The notes: generated from the sequence alone by a model not told the origin. Positions 1-5,860 are shown, counted from the first letter of the stretch. The stretch is DNA of 6,143 nucleotides from Streptomyces violaceus (GCA_000715635.1 KL569147.1:10972-17114); one strand, 5' to 3'. A program made the numbers and translations.

Positions 1-928
1 TCGGCACCTCGACGTCCACCGCCGGGTGCCAACCGCCCTGCCGCAGCCGGGGCCAGCCCTCCGCGTCCCAGGTCACCGCCTGGATCGCACTCTCCCGGCC
101 GAGCGTGCAACGGCGGCCCCGCGGCGTGTGCAGCGGACGGGCCGTCAGATGACCGAGCAGCCACTGCCCGTCCGGCGTCTCGACCAGCTCGCCGTGCCCG
201 GCCTTCTGCAACGGCACGCTCTCGTCGTCCCGCGTCGTCAGCAGCGGCCGGTCGTCGAGTGCGTACGGCCCGGTCAGTTCCCGGCTGCGGGCCACCCGCA
301 CCCCGTGTTCCCAGCCCGTGCCGCCCTCGGCGAGCACCAGGTAGTACCAGCCCTCGCGCCGCAGCAGCTTCGGCCCCTCGATCAGCCGGTCGTGCTGGAG
401 CAGCAGATGCGTCTTACCGACGGGTGTCAGCGTCTCCCGGTCCAGCTCCGTGGCGACGATCCCCGCGAATCTCCGGCCCCCCGGCCGGTGGTCGTTCTGC
501 AGGTTCAGCAGCCACAGCCGGCCGCCCTCGTGGAACAGAGCCGGATCGAAGCCGTGGCTCGCGACCCGGCGCGGGGTGCTCCACTCGCCGCTCACGTCGG
601 TGGCCGTCGAGATGTAGGTGTCGAGGTCGAAGTAGGGCGTGCCCACCGAGCGCACGACGGTGTACGTCACCCAGAACCGTTCCCCGTCCCAGCTCAGTGA
701 CGGCGCCCAGATGCCCCCGGAGTCGGGCACCCCGGCGAGCGAGTCCCCCGGTGCTGCGCCCCGGACATGCCCCGCGAACTCCCAGTGGGCCAGGTCGCGG
801 GAGCGGTGGACCGGGATGGTCGGGAACCACTCGAAGGAGCTGGTCGCCACGTAGTACCAGTCGCCGGCCCGGACCAGTGAGGGGTCGGGGGCGAAGCCGC
901 GGAGGACGGGGTTGTGCAGGACGGTCAC
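1..928 (-). CDS. Glycoside hydrolase family 43 (beta-xylosidase / alpha-L-arabinofuranosidase type), C-terminus beyond window
   Basis: The visible 309 residues form a five-bladed propeller GH43 catalytic domain resembling the Geobacillus XynB3 type of beta-xylosidase. The N-terminal motif is NPVLRGFAPDPS, followed by PDSGGIWAPSLS (about 69-80), GFDPALF (126-132), IEGPKLL (183-189), AEGGTGWEHG, KAGHGELVETPDG and LGRESAIQ. The inverting catalytic set is present: Asp15 as general base, Asp128 as pKa modulator and Glu184 as general acid. The first two positions match XynB3 numbering as I remember it (Asp15, Asp128, Glu187). Family members run to about 500-540 residues, so the missing part should be the C-terminal beta-sandwich domain. 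The GTG start at 928 is chosen because GGGAG lies 7 nt upstream (936-940). An in-frame GTG at 982 would add 18 residues but has a weaker ribosome site. No signal peptide is seen, so action on imported oligosaccharides in the cytoplasm is likely. It is the last visible gene of the transporter operon. Whether it releases xylose, arabinose or both cannot be read from the sequence. Confidence 0.93.
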   Translation of the reverse strand, partial: MTVLHNPVLRGFAPDPSLVRAGDWYYVATSSFEWFPTIPVHRSRDLAHWEFAGHVRGAAPGDSLAGVPDSGGIWAPSLSWDGERFWVTYTVVRSVGTPYFDLDTYISTATDVSGEWSTPRRVASHGFDPALFHEGGRLWLLNLQNDHRPGGRRFAGIVATELDRETLTPVGKTHLLLQHDRLIEGPKLLRREGWYYLVLAEGGTGWEHGVRVARSRELTGPYALDDRPLLTTRDDESVPLQKAGHGELVETPDGQWLLGHLTARPLHTPRGRRCTLGRESAIQAVTWDAEGWPRLRQGGWHPAVDVEVP

Positions 929-935
929 GCGGGGA

Positions 936-959
936 CTCCCGGGGGGTTGGGCACCCGGG
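936..959 (-). promoter_or_regulatory. GH43 ribosome binding site within a possible CCCGGG hairpin
   Basis: The ribosome site GGGAG (936-940) sits 7 nt before the GTG start. Two CCCGGG hexamers at 938-943 and 954-959 can pair as a 6-bp stem with a 10-nt loop, and the upstream-most bases of the ribosome site fall in that stem. Such a hairpin could lower GH43 translation relative to the transporter, or it could be a chance product of high GC content. Confidence 0.35.
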
Positions 960-967
960 GACCGCGG

Positions 968-1003
968 GGAGTCAGGGTCACCCGCGGCCCCCAGGAGTCA
1001 GGG
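968..1003. repeat. Short direct repeat between permease and GH43
   Basis: The 10-mer GGAGTCAGGG (plus strand) occurs at 968-977 and exactly again at 994-1003, a spacing of 26 nt. It lies in the 92-bp gap between the second permease and the GH43 gene. I see no promoter-like pair or T-tract in this gap, so read-through from the permease gene is the likely way GH43 is transcribed. Confidence 0.5.
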
Positions 1004-1020
1004 AAGAAGGACGGCCGGGA

Positions 1021-1938
1021 TCACTTGAGGGCGCCGAGCGTCACGCCCGTCCGCCAGTAGCGGCGCATCGCGACCATCATGATCGCCATCGGCACGATGG
1101 ACAGCAGCGCGCCGGTCAGCACAAGACCGGTCAGGTCGATGCCGGACTCCAGCCGGGTGCCGGTCCAGTTGTAGAGGCCGAGGTTGAGCGTCCAGTTCTC
1201 CTTGCCGCGCAGCACGGTCAGCGGGAGGAAGAAGGCGTTCCAGGTGTTCACGAAGGCCAGCAGGAACACCGTCGCGCCGCCCGTCGTCATCATCCGCAGG
1301 ACGATGCTGAAGAAGATCCGCAGCTCGCCGGCGCCGTCGATCCGGGCCGCCTCCAGCAGCTCGTAGGGGACCGTGGCCTCGGTGTACACCTTGGCCAGGT
1401 ACACGCTGAACGGGTTGATCAGGCAGGGGATCAGCATCGCCCACGGGGTGTCCACCATGCCGAGCGCCGAGAACAGCAGATACAGCGGGAGCGTGAGCAG
1501 CGCGATCGGGATCAGGAACGAGCCCACGACACACGCGAAGATCGCGTTACGGCCCGGGAAATCGAAGCGGGCCAGTCCGTAACCGGTTGCGAGGGCGATC
1601 AGCGTGCCGCCGAGCGAGCCGACACCGGCGTACAGGAACGAGTTGGCCGTCCACCGCAGGAAGATGCCGTCCTGGTACGTGAACACCTGCTGCAGGTTGT
1701 CCCACAGGTGCCAGCCCGAGAACCACAGGCCGTTGCTCTGGTACAGAGCCGTGCGGTCCTTGGTCGCGGCGACGATCAGCCACCACACCGGGAACAGGCT
1801 GTACGCGCTCGCCAGGGCCAGCCCGACGAGGAGGAAGCGCTGACCGCCCCGCCCGCTCGAGGCCGGATCCGGACGGGACAGGCGCCGGACGCCGCGGACT
1901 TCGGGCCGCTCGGTGGTGGTCCGCTCGGTCAGCACCAT
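1021..1938 (-). CDS. Carbohydrate ABC transporter permease, MalG-like
   Basis: This 305-residue inner-membrane permease is one half of a binding-protein-dependent sugar importer (CUT1 type). A polar cytoplasmic N-terminus (1-34) is followed by a first membrane segment near 35-57, with further hydrophobic segments near 98-120, 132-158, 165-181, 221-242 and 269-291. The cytoplasmic coupling loop that contacts the ATPase is clear: YELLEAARIDGAGELRIFF with the EAA at 196-198 and Asp-Gly at 201-202. The loop ends IVLR where most relatives have I-x-LP, so the usual proline is replaced. The ATG at 1938 shares its A with the TGA of the preceding permease (TGATG), which fixes the start and implies translational coupling. 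Length is normal for MalG homologues (about 270-310). A longer open frame upstream overlaps the partner permease in another frame and is not real. Confidence 0.95.
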   Translation of the reverse strand: MVLTERTTTERPEVRGVRRLSRPDPASSGRGGQRFLLVGLALASAYSLFPVWWLIVAATKDRTALYQSNGLWFSGWHLWDNLQQVFTYQDGIFLRWTANSFLYAGVGSLGGTLIALATGYGLARFDFPGRNAIFACVVGSFLIPIALLTLPLYLLFSALGMVDTPWAMLIPCLINPFSVYLAKVYTEATVPYELLEAARIDGAGELRIFFSIVLRMMTTGGATVFLLAFVNTWNAFFLPLTVLRGKENWTLNLGLYNWTGTRLESGIDLTGLVLTGALLSIVPMAIMMVAMRRYWRTGVTLGALK

Positions 1939-2822
1939 CAGTCGGCCTCCTTCGAGGTGAGCCGGTAGAAGAGGAAGGAGGCGATGCCCAGGATCAGGGC
2001 GAGGAGCACGGACAGGGCGGCCGCGTAGTTGTAGTCGCCCGCGTTGAACGCCTGGTTGTAGATGATCATGATCGGGGTGAAGCTGTCGCTGACCGTCTGC
2101 GGAGTGATGTTCCGGAACAGCGCCGGCTCGTTGAAGATCTGCAGCATCTGGATGATCGACAGCAGACCCGTCAGGACCAGCGCCCCGCGCACGAACGGGA
2201 TCTTGATGCTGCGCGCGATCCGCAGCTCGGAGGCGCCGTCGAGCCGGGCCGCCTCGAACAGCTCGCGGGGCACGCCCTGCAGCGCCGAGTAGATGATCAC
2301 CATGTTGTAGCCGATGCCGTGCCAGGTCAGCAGGTTGCCGATGGACGGCCACACCATCGACGGCGCGAAGAAGTTCCAGTCGAAGCCGAGGGCCTTGCCG
2401 ATCGGGGTGAGCGGACCGACGTCCGGGCTGTAGAGGTTGACCCACACGATCGCCGCGACCACGCCGGGGATCATGTACGGCACCAGCAGCAGGATCCGGA
2501 ACCGGCTCGCCGCCCTGGAGGTGAGCGCGTCCAGGAACAGCGCCAGCAGCAGGCTGATCAGCAGCATGAACGGGATCTGCACGCAGGCGAAGAGCACCAC
2601 CCGCAGGATCGAGTTCATGAACGCCGAGTCGGTCAGGCCCTGGCTGTAGTTGTCGAGCCCGACGAACTCCGTCGTCGCGCCGCCGAGGCCCAGCCCGGAC
2701 TGCTTCCGGGTGAACAGCGACTCGTGGACGGCGTAGCCGATCGGGAGCAGATACAGGAAGACGAAGCCGAGCTGGAAGGGCACCGTGAACGCGGCACCCT
2801 TCCAGCGCAGGGAGCGAATCAT
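1938..2822 (-). CDS. Carbohydrate ABC transporter permease, MalF-like
   Basis: This 294-residue membrane protein is the partner permease of the sugar importer. Hydrophobic segments lie near 11-33, 71-98, 107-130, 169-182, 213-232 and 265-287. The EAA loop RELFEAARLDGASELRIARSIKIPF has the EAA at 190-192, Asp-Gly at 195-196 and the family's usual Ile-Pro at its end. The motif NLYSPDVGPLTPIG after the third segment is typical of actinobacterial CUT1 permeases. I chose ATG 2822, 8 nt after the stop of the binding-protein gene, because GAGG lies 6 nt before it and MIRSLRWKGAAFTVPF is a normal N-terminus. An in-frame ATG at 2879 would add 19 hydrophilic residues and overlap the upstream gene by 49 nt, so it is unlikely. 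The GAGG site includes the end of the upstream stop codon region, consistent with coupled translation. The stop overlaps the next permease start by one base. Confidence 0.95.
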   Translation of the reverse strand: MIRSLRWKGAAFTVPFQLGFVFLYLLPIGYAVHESLFTRKQSGLGLGGATTEFVGLDNYSQGLTDSAFMNSILRVVLFACVQIPFMLLISLLLALFLDALTSRAASRFRILLLVPYMIPGVVAAIVWVNLYSPDVGPLTPIGKALGFDWNFFAPSMVWPSIGNLLTWHGIGYNMVIIYSALQGVPRELFEAARLDGASELRIARSIKIPFVRGALVLTGLLSIIQMLQIFNEPALFRNITPQTVSDSFTPIMIIYNQAFNAGDYNYAAALSVLLALILGIASFLFYRLTSKEAD

Positions 2823-2830
2823 CGAATGCC

Positions 2831-4168
2831 TCAGCCCTTGACGCTGATACCGCGGGACTTCAGGTCCTTGACCGTCCACTCCTGCATGTGCGCGAGCAGG
2901 TCGGTGACCTTCTCCTGCTTGTTGACCACCTTGGCCCAGCCCGCCTGGAGTTCGGTGAACATCGCGGTCCAGTTCGGACCGTAGGTCCAGTCGGTGGTAA
3001 CCGTTTTCAGGCTGTCCGTGACGACCTTCTGCGCCGGGTCGTAGTTCTTGCCGAGCAGTTTCTGCGAGATCGACTCACCGACGTAGGAGTCGCTGTCGGC
3101 CAGCGCCGGCATCACGCCGTTGCCGGTCTCCGGGCTCGCCATCGTCTTGACCGCGTCCTGGTTCGTCGACATCCACAGCGCCGCCTTCGCCGCCTGCTCC
3201 TGGTTCTCACACTGCTTGGTCACCAGGGTCACGCTGCCGGTGAGGTTCGTACCGGCCGGCGTCTTGGCCGCCTCGCCCCGGTACGTCGGCCAGGGCGCCA
3301 GGGCCCAGTCGCCGAAGGACTTGGTGAAGTTCTGCACCATGCCGGCCATCTGCCAGGTGGAGATCTGCCGGGTCGCGGTGGCGCCGGTGTCGTAGCTGCG
3401 CTGCACGGCCGCGTAGTCGGCGAAGGACAGCTTGGCGTTCAGGTCGTTGTCGATGATGTCCTGGATCACCTTCGCGGCCTTGAGCGTGCCCTCGTCCTGG
3501 AAGTCCACCTTCCAGGCGTTGCCGTCGATCGTGTACCAGTGCGCCCCGGCCTGCATAGCGAGCACCTCCAGGGTGCTCGGGTCCTCACCGGCGTAGTTGG
3601 TGATCTTGATGCCGTGCTTCTTCAGCACCTTGCCCGCGGCGATGAACTCGTCCCAGGTGGCCGGGGGCTTCAGGCCGTACTTCTTGAAAATGTCCGTGCG
3701 GTAGATCGTGAACTGGGGCGCCGAGCTGGTGGGCACGCCGTAGAGCTTGCCCCGCACCTGCGCGCTCGCCCAGGCGCCGGTGTTGAACTTGTCCTTGTCG
3801 CCCTCGACGTACTGCGTGATGTCGGCGAGCGCGTCCTGCGACACCCAGCTGGTCACGTACTCGGCGGTGTTCTGCACCAGGCAGGGGGCGTTGCCGGCCT
3901 TCACCGCGTTGGTCAGCTGCTTCTGCATGGTCAGCTGGTCGGTGACCTTCGTGTACTTCAGCTGGATGTCCTTGTGCGAGGCGTTGAACGCCTTGACGAC
4001 CGCCTCCTGGCCGTTGGCCCAGCCCCAGAAGGGGAGGGTGACCGGACCGGACTTCGACGCGGCGTCGTCACCCGAGCCGGATCCGCCGCAGGCGGAGAGC
4101 AGACCTGTCAGCGCGATGCCCGCGACAGCGGCGGAGGCGAACCTTCTCCGGGGGCTGGTGAAGTTCAT
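2831..4168 (-). CDS. Extracellular sugar-binding lipoprotein of the ABC importer (SBP family 1)
   Basis: This 445-residue solute-binding protein captures the oligosaccharide and delivers it to the two permeases encoded downstream. The N-terminus has a twin-arginine stretch (SPRRRFA, Arg7-Arg9), a hydrophobic core (about 11-23) and the lipobox LSAC with the lipid-modified cysteine at 27. A Gly/Ser/Asp-rich linker follows (28-40). The mature part shows the family pattern: a first beta strand at VTLPFWGWANGQ, then YGVPTSSAPQFTIYRTDIFKKYGLKPPATWDEF (143-175), the hinge-facing TWQMAGM (271-277), and a C-terminal GPNWTAMFTELQAGW. Tryptophans 48, 50, 211, 272, 293 and 400 are candidates for stacking on sugar rings. 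Cys96 and Cys320 could pair. The ATG at 4168 is supported by AAGGA 10 nt upstream and by the intact signal peptide. It is the first gene of the operon, where dosage is usually highest. The exact sugar is not visible; the neighbouring GH43 suggests xylo- or arabino-oligosaccharides. Confidence 0.95.
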   Translation of the reverse strand: MNFTSPRRRFASAAVAGIALTGLLSACGGSGSGDDAASKSGPVTLPFWGWANGQEAVVKAFNASHKDIQLKYTKVTDQLTMQKQLTNAVKAGNAPCLVQNTAEYVTSWVSQDALADITQYVEGDKDKFNTGAWASAQVRGKLYGVPTSSAPQFTIYRTDIFKKYGLKPPATWDEFIAAGKVLKKHGIKITNYAGEDPSTLEVLAMQAGAHWYTIDGNAWKVDFQDEGTLKAAKVIQDIIDNDLNAKLSFADYAAVQRSYDTGATATRQISTWQMAGMVQNFTKSFGDWALAPWPTYRGEAAKTPAGTNLTGSVTLVTKQCENQEQAAKAALWMSTNQDAVKTMASPETGNGVMPALADSDSYVGESISQKLLGKNYDPAQKVVTDSLKTVTTDWTYGPNWTAMFTELQAGWAKVVNKQEKVTDLLAHMQEWTVKDLKSRGISVKG

Positions 4169-4193
4169 CTGACCGTGATCCTTCGGAATAGGA

Positions 4194-4206
4194 CGTTCTC
4201 AGAACG
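4194..4206. promoter_or_regulatory. 13-bp perfect palindrome CGTTCTcAGAACG in the leader
   Basis: Two 6-bp arms are separated by one central base. The site ends 26 nt upstream of the binding-protein ATG and is therefore within the predicted leader, just before the ribosome site. It may be a protein-binding site or a weak RNA hairpin (a one-base loop makes RNA folding poor). The odd spacing and lack of a central CG make it unlike a typical LacI-family operator. Confidence 0.35.
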
Positions 4207-4231
4207 AGAGGACGGCGGCGGCTCGGTGGTG

Positions 4232-4252
4232 CCGGCCGGGAACGGCGGCCGG
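4232..4252 (-). other. Stable GC hairpin in the operon leader
   Basis: CCGGCCG (4232-4238) and CGGCCGG (4246-4252) form a 7-bp all-GC stem with a 7-nt loop. In the minus-strand transcript the hairpin lies about 60 nt before the binding-protein start. It is not followed by a U-run, so it is a poor classical terminator. It could stabilise the leader, attenuate transcription, or stop read-through from the regulator gene. Confidence 0.4.
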
Positions 4253-4316
4253 AAAACCGTCGGCTCGCGGTTGCGGGGGGTCGGCCAAGCAGAAGCTGTA
4301 GTAAGCGGTTGCTGGG

Positions 4317-4346
4317 ACGGTAGGCGGACGGATCCGCTCAGAGCAA
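4317..4346 (-). promoter_or_regulatory. Possible second promoter for the transporter operon
   Basis: On the minus strand, TTGCTC (4341-4346) and TACCGT (4317-4322) are separated by 18 nt, resembling a sigma-HrdB type promoter. An inverted repeat, GCGGA-CGGA-TCCGC (4324-4337, plus strand), occupies the spacer and could be a regulator site. The -35 matches the consensus at four of six positions. Transcription would start near 4310 and give a leader of roughly 140 nt. Confidence 0.3.
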
Positions 4347-4424
4347 GAGGTGCGCGTCGATTTATTTCGGCGGATGGTCCGGCGGGTCAGCGCCGGGAGC
4401 GCGGCGAACCCTCGCGTCCGGCTC

Positions 4425-4453
4425 GGTATATGCACAGGTCAAAGCGCTGTCAG
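4425..4453 (-). promoter_or_regulatory. Best candidate promoter of the transporter operon with overlapping operator
   Basis: Reading the minus strand, CTGACA (4448-4453) is a near-consensus -35, followed by a 17-nt spacer and TATACC (4425-4430) as -10. The start of transcription would be near 4418, giving a leader of about 250 nt before the binding-protein ATG. The imperfect palindrome TGACAGCGCTTTGA (4439-4452, centred on CG, 10 of 14 bases symmetric) covers the -35 and the start of the spacer. That is where a LacI-family repressor would block RNA polymerase, and the AGCGCT core is common in operators of this family. The role is inferred from position and symmetry. Confidence 0.55.
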
Positions 4454-4485
4454 GGTCGCCGGTCCACAGCGTGGCGGGCAGCCGA

Positions 4486-4503
4486 CGCCATCCAAGCATG
4501 GCG
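4486..4503 (-). terminator. Possible hairpin terminator after the lacI-type gene
   Basis: CGCCAT (4486-4491) and ATGGCG (4498-4503) form a 6-bp stem with a 6-nt loop about 40 nt past the regulator stop. There is no U-run after it on the minus strand. Streptomyces terminators often lack one, but the stem is short, so this is tentative. Confidence 0.25.
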
Positions 4504-4524
4504 CCGCAAAGCCTCGGGAAAACG

Positions 4525-4534
4525 GTTACGTAAC
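4525..4534. promoter_or_regulatory. Candidate operator GTTACGTAAC
   Basis: This is a perfect 10-bp palindrome centred on CG and rich in A/T, which is rare in DNA of this composition. It lies 10 bp past the regulator stop codon and about 70 bp upstream of the -35 of the best transporter promoter. LacI-family repressors commonly bind palindromes with a central CG and often use a pair of sites. It may act as an auxiliary operator with the site at 4439-4452, though the two sequences differ outside the centre. Confidence 0.4.
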
Positions 4535-4543
4535 GACTCCGCG

Positions 4544-5632
4544 TCAGGCGTGCGCAGCCGGCGGCCGCACCGAATTGCGGACCACGACATGCGTGCCCAG
4601 CACCAGATGGTCGCCGTCGGCGCTCTTGCGGCGGCCCGCGCCGCCCTCGCGCCGGTCGGCCACCGCGCGCAGCGCGACTCGGCCCATCTCCTCGTACGGC
4701 ACGTGCACGGTGGTCAGTTGGGGCGTGAGCTGGGAGGCGAGCGGGATGTCGTCGTAGCCGACGATCGAGACGTCCTCGGGTACCCGCAGTCCCGCCGCGC
4801 GCAGGGCCTGGGCGGCGCCCGCGGCGACCACGTCCGTGCCGGCGAGCACCGCGGTGAAGTCCGGCGTGTCGTGCAGCGCCGCCTCCACCGCCTCGTAGCC
4901 GTGCTCGTAGTCGTAGGGGCCATGCCGGACCATGCCCGGGTCGAAGGGCACGCCGTACGCCTCGAAGGCCCGCTGTGCTCCCTTCAACCTGCCCTGGGCG
5001 GTGGTCAGTTCGGCGTGGCCCGGCAGGACGAGGACACGTCGGTGACCGGCCGACAGCAGGTGGCTGGCCATCGCGTAGGCGCCGCCCTCGTTGTCGTAGT
5101 CGACCGTCGTCGCCGGGACGTCGCCCTCCAGCGGGGGCCTGCCCACCAGGACCAGGTGCGAGCCGGCGGCGTCCAGGGAACGGGCGAAGCGGGCCATGCG
5201 CAGCTGGTACTCGTCGTAGTCGTAGGCGCCGCCGAGCAGGATCACGGCGGCCACGCCCTGCTGCCGCATGAGGTTCACCAGGGCCAGTTCACGCTCCGGG
5301 TCGTCGCCGGTCGTGCCGACCAGGGAGAGCCAGCCGCGCAGGGTGGCGGCGCCCTCGACGCCCTTCGCGACGTGCGCGAACGCGGCGCCGGTGATGTTGT
5401 TGATGAGGATCGCCACCGTCGGTGTGCCGCCGCCGGCGAGGGAGCGGGCGTGGGCGTTGGTGACGTAGTCGAGGTCCCGGACCACCTTCATCACCCGGCG
5501 GCGCAGCTCCTCCGACACCGGGTAGTTGCCGGACAGCACCCGCGAGACGCTGGCCACGGAGACGCCCGCGCGCTCCGCGACGTCGCGGATGGTCGCCCGG
5601 CCGGCGTCACTCGTCGCCTTGCGCTGACTCAC
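4544..5632 (-). CDS. LacI-family transcriptional regulator of the sugar operon
   Basis: This 362-residue protein has a LacI-type helix-turn-helix at about 13-36 (ATIRDVAERAGVSVASVSRVLSG). The rest of the DNA-binding head follows, and the hinge is NAHARSLAGG (59-68), where Leu65 corresponds to the leucine that wedges into the centre of the operator. The periplasmic-binding-protein-like effector domain begins at TVAILINNITGAAF (72-85). It includes LVLVGRPPLEGDVPATTVDYDNEGG (160-184) and ends with the hallmark DVSIVGYDDIPLASQLTPQLTTVHVP (287-312). The GTG at 5632 is chosen because AAGGAG lies 8 nt upstream and the HTH begins shortly after. The open frame continues 129 codons further, but that part is low-complexity Pro/Arg/Gly sequence with no start signal. 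It most likely represses the transporter operon, and possibly itself, until a sugar product binds. An arabino- or xylo-sugar inducer is inference from the neighbours. Confidence 0.93.
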   Translation of the reverse strand: MSQRKATSDAGRATIRDVAERAGVSVASVSRVLSGNYPVSEELRRRVMKVVRDLDYVTNAHARSLAGGGTPTVAILINNITGAAFAHVAKGVEGAATLRGWLSLVGTTGDDPERELALVNLMRQQGVAAVILLGGAYDYDEYQLRMARFARSLDAAGSHLVLVGRPPLEGDVPATTVDYDNEGGAYAMASHLLSAGHRRVLVLPGHAELTTAQGRLKGAQRAFEAYGVPFDPGMVRHGPYDYEHGYEAVEAALHDTPDFTAVLAGTDVVAAGAAQALRAAGLRVPEDVSIVGYDDIPLASQLTPQLTTVHVPYEEMGRVALRAVADRREGGAGRRKSADGDHLVLGTHVVVRNSVRPPAAHA

Positions 5633-5640
5633 CCTTGCGA

Positions 5641-5646
5641 CTCCTT
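5641..5646 (-). promoter_or_regulatory. Strong ribosome binding site of the lacI-type gene
   Basis: AAGGAG on the minus strand, 8 nt before GTG 5632, is close to the full anti-16S consensus. It decides the start against the long upstream open extension. Confidence 0.8.
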
Positions 5647-5652
5647 CACGTA

Positions 5653-5688
5653 GTGGCCCGATGCGTGGCCCGATGTGCGGCCCGTTGC
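5653..5688. repeat. Three tandem 12-bp units upstream of the lacI-type gene
   Basis: Plus-strand units GTGGCCCGATGC (5653-5664), GTGGCCCGATGT (5665-5676) and GCGGCCCGTTGC (5677-5688) follow each other without gaps. The first two differ at one base, and the third differs from the first at two. The array ends 20 nt before the regulator start codon, next to its ribosome site, so it lies in the 5' untranslated region. Function unknown. Confidence 0.75.
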
Positions 5689-5756
5689 CGTGCGCTCCGG
5701 TCTGTCGCGCCACGGTCCGTAGCGGCCCCGCCGCACCCGCGCTCCGGGCACCCGTC

Positions 5757-5778
5757 CCGCACCGGTGCGGAAACCGTA
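5757..5778 (-). promoter_or_regulatory. 14-bp perfect palindrome next to a possible lacI -10 box
   Basis: CCGCACCGGTGCGG (5757-5770) is a perfect palindrome centred on CG. On the minus strand it directly follows TACGGT (5773-5778), a possible -10 box, so it would lie at the start of transcription, a classic place for autorepression. No good -35 is seen (TCCAGC at 17 nt). An all-but-GC palindrome of this length can arise by chance in such DNA, so confidence is low. Confidence 0.25.
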
Positions 5779-5789
5779 TCCCATCGTTA

Positions 5790-5802
5790 CTCCAGGCTGG
5801 AG
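5790..5802. repeat. 13-bp palindrome CTCCAGgCTGGAG
   Basis: Perfect 6-bp arms flank one central base, 12 bp upstream of the possible -10 box of the regulator gene. This could be a protein-binding site at the promoter, but its one-base centre and GC content make chance a fair alternative. Confidence 0.25.
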
Positions 5803-5860
5803 GGCCTGTGGACAGCGGTCCGACAGGGCCTGCCGGACGTGCCCCGGGCCGCCGGGCCCG

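Larger units (their letters stand above)
4169..4543 (-). other. Control region between lacI-type gene and transporter operon
   Basis: This 375-bp stretch has no credible gene. It lies downstream of the regulator and upstream of the binding-protein gene, both on the minus strand. It contains two candidate promoters, two operator-like palindromes, and hairpins, listed separately. It also has an AT-rich patch (GATTTATTT, 4359-4367) that stands out in otherwise very GC-rich DNA, between the two promoter candidates. A 78-codon open frame reading across it starts inside the best promoter -10 and has no family features. Confidence 0.8.

Noticed and set aside
259..1968. A 569-codon open frame on the plus strand
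   Set aside because: It is antisense to the GH43 and permease genes and low in complexity (Arg, Pro, Ser runs). The minus-strand genes explain this region with clear family motifs.
2823..2879. Longer N-terminus for the MalF-like permease from ATG 2879
   Set aside because: It would overlap the binding-protein gene by 49 nt and add a hydrophilic stretch. ATG 2822 has GAGG at a proper distance.
4199..4435. A 78-codon minus-strand open frame in the control region
   Set aside because: Its ATG lies next to the proposed -10 box, so it would not be on the transcript. The composition is not that of the neighbouring proteins.
2888..5653. A 921-codon open frame on the plus strand
   Set aside because: It runs antisense across the binding-protein gene, the control region and the regulator, is rich in Arg, Gly, Val and His, and has no recognisable domain. 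It is the usual antisense artefact of high-GC coding DNA.
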